A stretch of DNA of 64,000 bases. Source: Perognathus longimembris pacificus (taxonomy: Eukaryota; Chordata; Mammalia; Rodentia; Heteromyidae). The DNA lies in contig NC_063174.1 in the NCBI RefSeq assembly GCF_023159225.1, positions 38,475,691 through 38,539,690 on the forward strand. Direction: 5' to 3'. The first letter of the stretch is position 1, and every line of letters starts with the position of its first letter. This document shows, one piece after another, positions 36,674 through 47,241 of this stretch. Below the pieces are notes generated by a model. The model saw only the letters and a list, made by a program, of their open reading frames with translations. It made no database searches and had not been told where the DNA came from. The position numbers and the translations under genes are program-made.

Positions 36674-39100
36674 ATTTATGTTTCTGATGAGCATTTAAAA
36701 AATATATACTATATTAATGTATTTATTTTAACTGATTTTTCATGTTAATAAGTACATATTTGCGTGTAAGAACATGCTTATAACCTTACATATATGATCA
36801 ACATAGTTGGGATGACTGCCTTAGAAATTTAGCTTCTAGCTTGCTCTATTATTTACCTTCATGTCATCTGAATGTCATTAGAATGGCACGGATGTCTATG
36901 ATGATACAGAGTTTAAAAACATGGCCAAAAAACCCCCCAAATGAACCAACTTAGGAAATGTTAATGGTAGAGCAAGAGGTAAATTGTAGATCTCCTTTTG
37001 ATGAATTTTATTGTTTTTCTGCTATATAACTTACATTTCACTGAGAGTAGTTGTCTATAGATTTTGTTCTCATGTCTAACCTTGCTTCTTCCACTAAAGT
37101 TCTGTCACTTGTCCTCAACCTAGCTATTTCTGCTTGTCTTCTCAACAGACGACTTTATTAGATGAAGTAAAGTAACCTTGGCAGAATTTTGTGTAGCTGT
37201 GAAATTAAGTCATCAGTGTGCAGAATAAATTGCTGATTTCTGTCAGTGTCTAGACCTTACTTCCAGCATTTTTTCACTCTAGCATTCCTGTTTTTATATA
37301 CATAACTTTGTGGATTGAAAATATTCTTCCTATTTCTTCCTTTCTGATCCACAGGAAGACTTAGTTCTTATATTCTGGCCTAACTATGCTTGAAACCACC
37401 TCCTATTCAAATTTTCAATGATATTATAGTCTGCCTCTAGTAAAGACCTATGGTTGATATCTCAGTCCTTTGTTTTTAATGTATGATGATATGTGGTAGT
37501 TTATAAGCCTCTGCAGAAGTAGATTTTCCTATTTCTCCTGTTTAATATATTGCCTTGTATGAAGTAACTTTCATTAATGACTGCTAATTATTCAATTAAA
37601 CTTCAGAGGTGAATTTGGACTTGACCCTTTTCTTAACAAATAAATAGCAGACCTCAGTTTCCTGACTTATCTTATAGTATTCAACTATCTGTATGTCACT
37701 CTATACTATAGAAGACCAATATTATTAAAAATGGCATATTTTATAATTCAGAAGTACCTTATTTTCTGATATACCTGGATAGAGGATTTATATTTATTTG
37801 AATTATAATTTCATGATTTACAATTCAAGTAAGTGAATAGTAGTGGTTGGTTTCAGTTGTGATTTGAGTATAGACCAGAACATATACGAACTTAAATTTG
37901 TATCCTTAACATCACAAGCTGATAGAATGGGAGATATTGGTGTGTTAAAAATAAAAAGTGTAGACATCTGCTTCAGGCCTCCTATTATGTTCAGAAAATA
38001 TGATTTTTCCTGGATATAGCCTTCCATCCACCTATACTGCAGAAATTTTAAGCTATTTTCCATTAGATATATCCAAATATATTGATGTTTTTTCTGTCTC
38101 TGATAAACTGATCATTACTATATTTCATAGATGAGATATGCCTAAATCTCATTCTTCATAATTTCATGTCATATATGGAGAAAGTTCAAATGATGATATA
38201 GACTCCTTAATAAACACCACCCTAAAAGAGTAAATAGAACAACTTAAACATTTTTGAAGTCTGAGGAGCAACTAATCATACCTAAAATAGATTTCATTTG
38301 TAGATCTTTCAGAAAAAATGTTACTGAAACACATATTGCCTTCGATTACTCCATGATAGAAATATTTACTTGTATCCAGATCTGTTTAATTCAAAGTTTT
38401 AAGATTGCATGCTGAAATATATCTCCAACATAACCTTTGTCAGAAAGTAAAGGGCCATTAGGCTTCTGCACGTTGGTCTTTGTTTCTTAGAATATATAAT
38501 GTGAAATTATTTGCTGCCTCTTAAAACAAATCTTGGCACTACTACTTCCTAGAAAAGACAGTCCAGCACAATATAATTAGATCATTGGCCTAAGAAAAAA
38601 GTCTAAAGGAAAAAAAATACTTCAGCCTATTTAAATTAAGAAAATTAACCAAGTTCCTTACTTTGTTTATAATATATCCAGATATGTGTTAGAATATACC
38701 TAGTTGCTATTTAGATTTTGATGTTATTTTTATGTGAATCTGAATATCCTCCCCCAAATGAACAATATTTGCTTACAAAAAAGTGAAGAAACAAATACTG
38801 TGAAAAAGGGTTATATTGGACACATTAATTACATTGGAACTTTCTAAGTTTTACAATCTTTGTTTGAAAAAATGTTATTAGTATCATCTACCTGTGGTTT
38901 TTTTTTTTAACCATTGTGCTTTCCTCAGTTTCTTTTAATAGAATGAAATGACTTAATCCTTAAGGATGGCTACATGTTTTATATTCCTGGCTCTTTTGTT
39001 AACATGTAGAAAATGTCAGATTACACTAGGAAGATATCCTTTAAAAAAAAACCACAACAACATATCTTTCCAGTGATATTTTGAAGAGCCACACCTTAAA
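36674..39100. other. Intron 3 sequence, 2.4 kb, nothing recognised
   Basis: This is the longest stretch of the window without a recognisable mobile element. It is AT-rich with no exon-like open frame. I see no conserved motif I can name. Confidence 0.55.
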
Positions 39101-39185
39101 ATGTTTTTTTTTCTTTTTCTTTTTTTTTTTTGCAGAGGGGAGGATGAAAAAGACCATAGTAGTGGTCAGTACTTGGCACCATTTC

Positions 39186-39405
39186 TTTTCTTTTCTTTCT
39201 TTTTTTTTTTTTTTTGCCAGTCCTGGGGCTTGGACTCAGGGTCTGAACACTGTCCATGGCTTCTTTTTGCTCAAGGCTAGCACTCTGCCACTTGAGCCAC
39301 AGTGCCACTTCTGGCCGTTTTCTATATATGTGGTGCTGGGGAATTGAACCTAGGGCCTCATGTATACGAGGCAAGCACTCTTGCCACTAGGCCATATCCC
39401 CAGCC
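39186..39405 (-). repeat. IDL-Geo-like dimeric SINE, antisense
   Basis: It is full-length, with perfect duplication cttggcaccatttc at 39172-39185 and 39406-39419. The T-rich stretch at 39100-39133 just upstream is a separate poly(T) with a few C. Confidence 0.92.
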
Positions 39406-39510
39406 CTTGGCACCATTTCAATTAGAACTGGTCCCACTTGTTTTAGTGAAAGTGTACTTAAAACATATGCACATGCACTAAATGCATAGCGTCCTAAGTA
39501 AAATTTCTTT

Positions 39511-39707
39511 TTTTGGCCAGTCCTGGGGTTTGAACTCAGGGCCTGAGTACTGTCCCTGACTTCTTTTTGCTCAAGGCTAGCACTCTACCATTTGAGTCAC
39601 AGCACCACTTCCGGCCTTTTCTGTTTACATGGGGCTGAGGAAATCGAACCCACGGCTTCATAAATGCTAGGCAAGCACTCTACCACTAAGCCACATACCT
39701 ATCCCCC
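39511..39707 (-). repeat. IDL-Geo-like SINE, antisense, older copy
   Basis: Both monomers are recognisable but diverged ('gctaggcaagcactctacca' instead of the young form). Confidence 0.8.
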
Positions 39708-39790
39708 TAACTATAAAGTTTAAAAAAAAATAGTAACTCTTAAAATGGGTAAATATCTCTATATATTGCACTTTGTGGGTGTTAAGTGTT

Positions 39791-40020
39791 ACTTTGGCCG
39801 GTCCTGGAGCTTGGACACAGGGCCTGGGCACTGTCCCTGAGCCTTTTTGTGCTCAAAGCTAGCATTCTACCACTTGAGCCACAGCGCCACTTCTGGCTTT
39901 TTCTGAGTAGTTTATTGGAGATAAGAGTCTCACAGACTTTCCTGCCTGGGCTAATTGTGATCCTCAGATCTCAGCCTCCTGAGAGTAGCTAGGATTACAG
40001 GTGTGAGCCACCAGTGTTGA
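39791..40020 (-). repeat. 7SL/B1 + Geo-type dimeric SINE, antisense
   Basis: It is full-length apart from a small deletion in the left half. A duplication of gtgttaag flanks it (about 39779-39788 and 40023-40030). Confidence 0.83.
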
Positions 40021-40306
40021 GCGTGTTAAGGGTTTTTATTTTATTTTGTTTATAATGAAAAATACGGTGGACATAATTAGTATTACTCTTTGGAGAGGTG
40101 AAGCAAAGAGGTTGGGGTTTGAGTAGAGTTCCTTCCTAGCAATGAAAGGGCCTGAGTTCAAATCTGAGTACTGCCACCGAAACAAAACAGTACAAACAAG
40201 CCCAGAAAACAAAACCAACAACACTGAAAAGATTGACCCAGCCAAATAATCTGTTTCATCACCTGTGAAGAGGCTAACATGGAGTTAAGTTTTTTCATCT
40301 ATTGGT

Positions 40307-40758
40307 TGTTGGACCCTTTCACCCTCGCGCGTGTTCCGCCCTGTCACACGGGTGGAACAGCTGGGGTGCAGCCCCATGTGAAAGCCTTGGATTGTGAGTA
40401 GTCGCGAAGATGCCTCTCTCCCCTCTTACGCTTAAAAGAGGACACAGGACACGCGGGCGTTCTTGGGGAAAGCTTCTCGGAATTCCAACGATTTAATCAG
40501 GTGAGGGGTTTATATGACAGTAACCGCGGCAGGAAGGGGAGGGATCTGGAGTGGCTAGACACTAGTGACAGGCTGATCTGAGCTGTCCATCCAAGGGCAG
40601 CGTCACAGGATCTCCTCCGAGGGCTAACGTCACATCCCACAGGACCGCTCCCTGGGTTCTGCCCAGTGCCATTTTGGCATACATGTGGTGGAGGCGGGGC
40701 TAGCAGGCAGGCGGCCCCTGCCAGGACCGCCTCTTAGCGCTGCAGGCAGTGCCCCACA
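40307..40758 (-). mobile_element. 3' LTR of an antisense endogenous retrovirus
   Basis: On the minus strand this 452-bp block begins TGTGGGGC and ends GGTCCAACA, proper LTR borders. It is immediately preceded on that strand by a polypurine tract (plus-strand complement tctcccccttctgtt, 40759-40773). A TATA-like element (minus-strand catataaac, about 40508-40516) and ATTAAA (40492-40497) lie inside. It is GC- and CpG-richer than its surroundings. The internal region of the same provirus resumes at 47242, after the L1-E insertion. The family is not identified with certainty. A class II (beta-like) origin is possible. Confidence 0.8.
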
Positions 40759-41035
40759 TCTCCCCCTTCTGTTTGTTTTTTTTTTTTATTTTTTTAAATT
40801 TTTTATTTATTTATTTATTTTTTTTTAATTAATTGGACATAAATTTTTTTACAAGGTGTTGTGCAAAGAGGGTGCAGTTACATAGTAGGGCAGTGTGTAC
40901 ATTTCTTATGATATCTTACAACCTGTTTTTCTATCCCTTGTCTAGGTCAGGTTGACATATATGCAATATACAATGTATCAAGAACATATACAGTATTCAC
41001 AGACTTGGTCACTACTGTCTCTCCGTCTCCCTTTG

Positions 41036-44000
41036 TTAACAGTCATATATCAGGGAGATCATGCCCCTTTGTTTTCTGTGTTCTAGGCTTGTCTCACTCA
41101 ACATTATTTGTTCGAGTTCCGACCATTTCCCTGCAAATAACAATATTTCACCATTCCTAATCGCTATGTAGTATTCCATTGTGTATAAGTACCATATTTT
41201 TTGGATCCATTCGTCTGTGGAGGGGCATCTGGGTTGTTTCCATATTTTAGCTATTGTGAATTGTGCCGCGATAAACATGGTAGTACAAATGCCTTTTTGA
41301 TATCTTGGATTTTGCTGTTTAGGATAGATGCCTAGGAGTGGTATGGCTGGGTCATAGGGTAGGTCTATATTGAGCTTTTTGAGAAACCTCCATACTGTTC
41401 TCCAAAGTGGTTGTACTAATTTGCACTCCCACCAACAATGGAGAAGGGTTCCTCTTTCCCCACAGCCCCTCCAGCATTTGTTGTTTCCTGAGTTCAGAGT
41501 ATAGGCCATTCTAACTGGGGTGAGGTGGTATCTCAGGGTTGTTTTTATTTGCATTTCCTTTACTAGCAGGGATGTTGAGCATTTCCTCATATGTTTCTTT
41601 GCCATTTTTATATCTTCTCTTGTGAAGTCTCTCTTTAGCTCTTTTGCCCATTTCCTAATAGGTTTATTGGGCTTGGAGGGGCTTAGTTTTTTGAGTTCTC
41701 TGTAGATGACCGATATCAGGCCTTTGTCTGTTGCTGTGCTGGTAAATATCCTTTCCCATATCGTTGGCTGTCTTTCTATTTTAGTGGCAATGTCCTTAGC
41801 TGTGCAGAAACTTTTTAATTTGTAGTAGTCCCATTTGTCGAGTCTTTCTCCTATTTGTTGTGCTCCTGGGACTCTATTCAGGAAGTTCCTTCCTGTGCCT
41901 ATAAGTTCTAGTGTCTTTCCTACTCTGTCCTTCAGTAGTTTCAAGGATTCAGGTCTGATGTTGAGGTCCTTGATCCATTTTGAGTTGATCTTGGTGCATG
42001 GTGATAGGCTTGGGTCTACTTTGAGTTTTCTGCATATGGCTGCCCAGTTCTCCCAGCACCAGTAGTTGAAGAGGCTATGTTTATTCCATTGTATATCTTT
42101 AGCTCCTTTGTCGAATATCAGTTGGCTGTAAGAGTGCGGTTTTATTTCTGGGTCTTCAGTTCTAATCCATTGGTCTTCCGATCTGTTTTTATACCAATAC
42201 CATGCTGTTTTTGTTATGATGGCCTTGTAGTAGATCTTGAAGTCAGGTATTGTGATACCTCCTGCATTGCTTTTTTTGCCTAGAATTGCTTTGGCTATTC
42301 TAGGTTTTTTGCTGTTCCATATGAATTTATGGATTGGTTTCTCTATTTCAGTGAAGAATGTGGCTGGGATTTTGATAGGTATTGCATTGAATTTGTATAA
42401 CAATTTGGGCAATATGGCCATTTTCACTATATTGATTCTGCCTACCCATGAGCATGGGAGGTCTTTCCATCTCCTTGTGTCTTCTTTGATTTCCCTTATT
42501 AGATTTTTGTAGTTTTCATTGAATAGGTCCGTCACGTCCTTGGTTAAGTTGATCCCTAGGTACTTTATTCTTTTTTTGGCTACTGTAAATGGAATTGTTT
42601 CCATAATTTCCTTTTCTGTTTGTCTATTGCTGGTGTACAGAAAAGCTGCTGACGTTTGTGGGTTGATTTTGTATCCTGCTACTTTGCCAAATTGGTTTAT
42701 TAGGTGTAGGAGTTTGGGTACTGAGGTTTTTGGGTCCTTCAGATACAAGATCATGTCGTCTGCGAATAGGGATAACTTGATTTCTTCCTTTCCGATGTGG
42801 ATCCCTTTGATGTCCTCCTCTTGCCTTATTGCTATGGCTAGGGATTCCAGCACTATGTTGAACAGAAGTGGGGAGAGTGGGCATCCTTGTCTTGTTCCTG
42901 ATTTTAGGGGGAATGACTTAAGTTTCTCTCCATTTAATATGATATTAGCAGTTGGTCTGTTGTATATGGCTTTTATTGTTTTGAGGAATGTTCCATCTAT
43001 TCCTGTTCTCTCCAGAGCTTTTAATAGGTATGGATGTTGTATTTTGTCGAAGGCTTTTTGGGCATCGACTGAGATAACAATGTGATTCTTGATTTTAGTT
43101 GTGTTTATGTGGTGAATTACGTTGATTGATTTACGGATGTTGAACCATCCTTGTGACTGAGGGATGAAGCCTACTTGGTCATGATGTGTGATATTCTTGA
43201 TCACTTTCTGGATCCTGTTAGCTAATATTTTATTGAGGAGCTTTGCGTCTGTGTTCATTAGTGATATTGGTCTGTAGTTCTCTTTTTTTGTTGGGTCTTT
43301 GCCTGGTTTGGGAATTAGTATGATATTAGCTTCATAGAACGAGTTTGGGATTTCTCCCTCCATTTCTATTTCACGGAAGAGTTTGAGGAGTATTGGAATT
43401 AGCTCCTCACTAAAGGTTTTGTAGAATTCGTTGGTGAATCCATCTGGGCCTGGGCTTTTCTTAGTAGGGAGGTTCTTGATTACCTCCTGTATCTCACCGT
43501 AAGTTATTGGTTTATTTAGCTGATTTATTTCTTCTTGGTTCAGTTTGGGCAGTTTGTACTTCTCTAAGAATTGATCCATTTCTGTAGAATTATTGTTTTC
43601 TGCTGAGTAGAGGTTTTGGAAATAGCTCCTTATGATTGTTTGAATATCGTGTGTACTTGTTGTAATTTTTCCTGTGGAGTCCCTGATTTTACGAATATGA
43701 GTCTCTTCTCTTCTTTTTTTTGTAAGTCTTGCAAGGGTCTGTCAATTTTGTTTATTTTCTCAAAGAACCAGCTTTTAGTCTTATTTATTTGTTGAATGGT
43801 CTTTCTATTTTCAATCAGATTTATCTCTTCTTTAATCTTTGTGATCTCTCCCCTCCTAGTCGTTTTAGATTCTGTCATTTCTTGTTTCTCCAGTTGTTTT
43901 AGTTTCATCGTGAGGGTATTCACCTGCTCTGCTTCCATTCTTTTAATGTGGGTGCTGAGTGCAATGATCTTGCCCCTCAGTACTGCCTTAGCTGTGTCCC

Positions 44001-44862
44001 ATAGGTTTCTTTGTGATGTGTTTTCTTTGTCATTGTGGCTTATGAATTCGTTGATTTCATCTTTAATTTGATCTGTGGCCCAAGTGTTGGATAGCAGCGT
44101 GGGGTTTAGCCTCCAAGAGTGTGTATAGGCTCTGTGGTATCCTTTGTTGTTGAGGGTTACCTTTAATCCACTGTGATCAGATATAATACATGGGATGACG
44201 TCAATACTTTTGTATTTGCTGAGGTTCTTTGTGTGGGCTATGACGTGGTCTATTTTGGAATATGATCCATGGGCTGCTGAAAAGAAGGTGTATTGGGTCT
44301 CTGTGGGGTGAAAGGTTCTATATAGGTCTGTTAGATCCATTTGGGAAATGGTGTTATTTAGGTCCTCAGCTCCCTTACTAATCCTCTGGGTGTTGGATCT
44401 GTCTCTTGGAGAGAGAGGAGTATTAAAGTCACCCACCATGATTGTGTTTGCGTCTATCTTGCTCTGTAATTCTTTGAGAATTTGCTTGACATATGTCGGG
44501 CCTCTTTTGTTTGGTGAGTATACATTTATCACCGTGATGTCTTGATTCTGTATTTTTCCTTGTATTAATATGTAGTGTCCTTCTTTGTCTTTTTGAGTGG
44601 ACTTTAAAGAGAAGTCAAGCTTGTCTGAGATCAGGATGGCTACACCTGCCGTTTTGGTGGATGCATTTGCTTGGTAGATCTTGCTCCATCCTTTCACTCG
44701 AAGCCTGTTTTTGTCCCTTGCTGTAAGGTGGGTCTCTTGTAGACAGCAGATGTCAACTTTTTGTTTGCGAATCCATTCTGCCAGTCTGCTCCTCTTTATC
44801 GGGGAGTTTAAACCATTTATATTTAAAGAGATCAAGGATAGGGTGTTTTTTCTCCTTCCATT
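41036..44862 (-). pseudogene. L1-E ORF2, near-complete, two single-base frameshifts
   Basis: The endonuclease is open from 44835 to about 43735 (LNINGLNSP, CCLQETH, MVGDFNTPLSP, ISDHSGLK). The reverse transcriptase and C-terminal domains form one 847-codon open segment (43579-41036) with [23 protein letters not shown], the catalytic [12 protein letters not shown], and [18 protein letters not shown]. Relative to L1-C, one base is missing near 43737, shifting frame between endonuclease and reverse transcriptase. One base is also missing near 44841, separating the usual start from the rest. No other disabling lesion was noticed by eye. Confidence 0.93.
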
Positions 44863-44912
44863 TTCTTGGTGGGCTGTTTTTTCTTCTTTTTTTTTTTTTT
44901 TTCTTCTTGTCT

Positions 44913-46082
44913 TTAGTGAGCTTGTGTTTCTGCTGGACTTTGGCTATTGAAGTTTCTTTCTGATTCTGTCTGTGTGTCTTTTACGATCTCTGTTGGGTGG
45001 GCTTCCCCTCTTAATATTCGCTGTAGGGCTGGTTTTTTATTCACATACTCCTTTAGCTCCTCTTTGGTGTGGAAAGATCTGGTTCTCCCTTCGAATGTGA
45101 ACTCCAGTTTCGCTGGATATTTGATCCGAGGTTGTAAGTTGTTATTCTGAAGTAATTGGATAGTGTTCTTCCACTCGCTTCGAGCTTGGTAAGTTTGTGT
45201 GGATAAGTCGGATGTTATTCGAATCCTCTTCCCATTGAAAAAAGTTTCCTTCTTCGCTTTGGCTGAATTCAGAATTTGCTCTTTAATCTTGAGGTCTGTA
45301 GTCTTGAATATTATGTGCCTTGGGGTGGCTTTCCTGGGGTCTGGCCTGCCAGGTGTCCTATAGGCTTCGGTTACCTGGATGGGGTCCCCTGTGAGATTGG
45401 GGAAGTTTTCTGCAATAACTTTATTGAGAACATGATTAAGCCCTCTGCTCTGGTATTCGGCTCCTTCTTCTATTCCAATTATGCGCAGATTATATCTCTT
45501 GTCTTTGTCCATTAGTTCCTGGATTAGTCTTCCCTGAAGCTTCACCTTTTCTTGGAGTGTGGTCATTTTCTGGTTGTTGTCAGCTGCTTCATCGTCCAGG
45601 CGAGAGATTCTGGATTCTATATGGTCTACTCTTTGTGTCATGGTTTCAATTGCGGAGTTTATGGATGTCAGAGAGCTATTTATGGTTGTCATATCAGCTC
45701 TGATCGTGGAGATTTCTTCCTTTAAAGAGTTGTATTTTAAATCTATTTTTTCATGCATTTCAATTCTTAGGATGTGGAGATTTTCTTTAAAGGCAGCTTG
45801 CATTGTATCCATTTTTGCTTCCATTTCTTTAAAGCAGGTTTGCATTGTATCCAGTTTTGCTTCCATTTCTTTCTTGGCTTCCTGGGTGTCCTTCCAGATT
45901 TCCGCTCTAAATTCCTGGAATTGTTTTCTGATTTCATTTCTGACGCTTTCGATCATTCCTGTTAACATGGCCTCATTTGCTTTTTTAGTCTCCATCTCCT
46001 CTTCAGTCGTGCTGCTTTTTGGAGCTGGCGAGTTGGCTTGCCCTTTGATGAACTGAGTTATGTTTCTTTGTGATTTGCGCAT
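44913..46082 (-). CDS. L1-E ORF1 (389-aa RNA-binding chaperone), intact frame
   Basis: It is collinear with L1-C ORF1 and of the same 389-codon length when started at MRKSQRNITQFIKGQ. An in-frame upstream ATG at 46184 would add 34 residues not matched in length in L1-C. The coiled coil contains the tandem 14-residue unit, here with TMQTCFK in the first copy. RRM (NLRIIGIEEGAEYQSRGLN) and C-terminal domain are intact, and it ends SPAETQAH. Only scattered substitutions separate it from L1-C. Confidence 0.92.
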   Translation of the reverse strand: MRKSQRNITQFIKGQANSPAPKSSTTEEEMETKKANEAMLTGMIESVRNEIRKQFQEFRAEIWKDTQEAKKEMEAKLDTMQTCFKEMEAKMDTMQAAFKENLHILRIEMHEKIDLKYNSLKEEISTIRADMTTINSSLTSINSAIETMTQRVDHIESRISRLDDEAADNNQKMTTLQEKVKLQGRLIQELMDKDKRYNLRIIGIEEGAEYQSRGLNHVLNKVIAENFPNLTGDPIQVTEAYRTPGRPDPRKATPRHIIFKTTDLKIKEQILNSAKAKKETFFNGKRIRITSDLSTQTYQARSEWKNTIQLLQNNNLQPRIKYPAKLEFTFEGRTRSFHTKEELKEYVNKKPALQRILRGEAHPTEIVKDTQTESERNFNSQSPAETQAH

Positions 46083-47226
46083 CTGGAGATCTGGATGGCT
46101 TCTCAGGTTTGGTTTGTAGCTCCTCCCTCCCTCCTGTGTAGACGTGTCTACGGCAGCAGGTGCTGTCGTTGTGTCCCCGCCCACCAGTGCAGGGTACGCC
46201 TACCAGAGCGGGCGCTGTCGCCGGGGGCCCCGCCCTCCTGTGCGCTGTGCGTTCAGTGTAACAGGCACTTCGGCGGGATATGCCTCCCAGAGCAAGTCCT
46301 GGGATGTTGGGTTGTGCTTGCGCCCTCCCACGAGTCCGTTGGGGGGGCGTACGTGTGGGGCCCAGTGGGATCGACTGTCCGGGTGTGGCCTGGCACCTTC
46401 AGACCTCACCTCCGCTGTGAGGAGGGGGACGTGATCAGGCTCAAGTGACCCCGCTGGGCTGGTATTGCCCACCAGCGCCTGTGGTTTTAGTTGTAAGAGT
46501 CTGCGAGGTCCAGGCGCCTCAGGTGGGGTTTGCACAACCGGCTGTCTCCCGGCCCCTGTTGGGAAGGGGGCGGGGCCGGTTCTGCCAGTTCAGGAACCTG
46601 TGGGGTGTTGGTGCTGCTGAGCCCTTCCCCTGCTAAACTGACTTCCCAGTGCCTGATGGGAGCTTCCCCGCCTGATTTGTGGATTCTTTGTTCCCTCAGT
46701 GGTGGGGGAGGGGGGAGGGAGGGCACTCACTTTTGCTGCTTTGTGTGTGTGTCCCGCGCCGCCGTTGGCCCTCCAGGGGTTGGCTAAGTGTCGTGGTGGC
46801 TTCCCTGGTTCCCGATTTCTGCCACGCTGGGTTCCCTTGTCCAAACCCGGTGTGGACCCGAACTTCTCGTCGCTGCCGGTGTGTCTTGGTCCGCACCCTG
46901 CCTTGTGTCCGTGGGGTCTCCCCCTATATGAATTCTGCACTCCTGGCAGCCTGTCTGCCGATCGCCGGGTTCCCCTTTCCCAGCCTGACCCTGTTTGGGC
47001 CAGGGTCGGCTGGAGGGGGGAGGGTGCCCCGGTGAATCTCCGGCTCCGTGTAGGTTTTCGGTTCTTCTTTTTTGCTCCTTTTTGTTTTCCTGCGTTTCTC
47101 CACTGCTTCTGGCTGCTGGTTTTGCTGGGTTCTTGATGGGGTGTTGGGTGTTGGGGTTCCCAGCTCACTATGCCGTTGGAGCGGGTCGGGCTGCCTCCCT
47201 ATTCCATCGGCGCCATCTTTCTTCCT
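46083..47226 (-). promoter_or_regulatory. L1-E 5' UTR with YY1-like start site
   Basis: About 1.1 kb, GC-rich. The 5' end on the minus strand carries aaagatggcgcc near 47208-47220. Collinear with the L1-C 5' UTR with small indels. Confidence 0.7.
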
Positions 47227-47241
47227 CTCCCCCTTCTGTTT

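Larger units (their letters stand above)
40775..47226 (-). mobile_element. L1-E: young full-length LINE-1, antisense, inside a retroviral remnant
   Basis: A 6.45-kb full-length LINE-1. The 5' UTR starts at 47226 on the minus strand. ORF1 is 46082-44913 and ORF2 about 44860-41036. The 3' UTR and A tail lie at about 41035-40775. Perfect 15-bp target-site duplications (ctcccccttctgttt) at 40760-40774 and 47227-47241 are copies of the retroviral polypurine tract complement. It is the closest relative of L1-C in the window and the better preserved of the two. An 847-codon ORF2 segment remains open. Confidence 0.95.
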
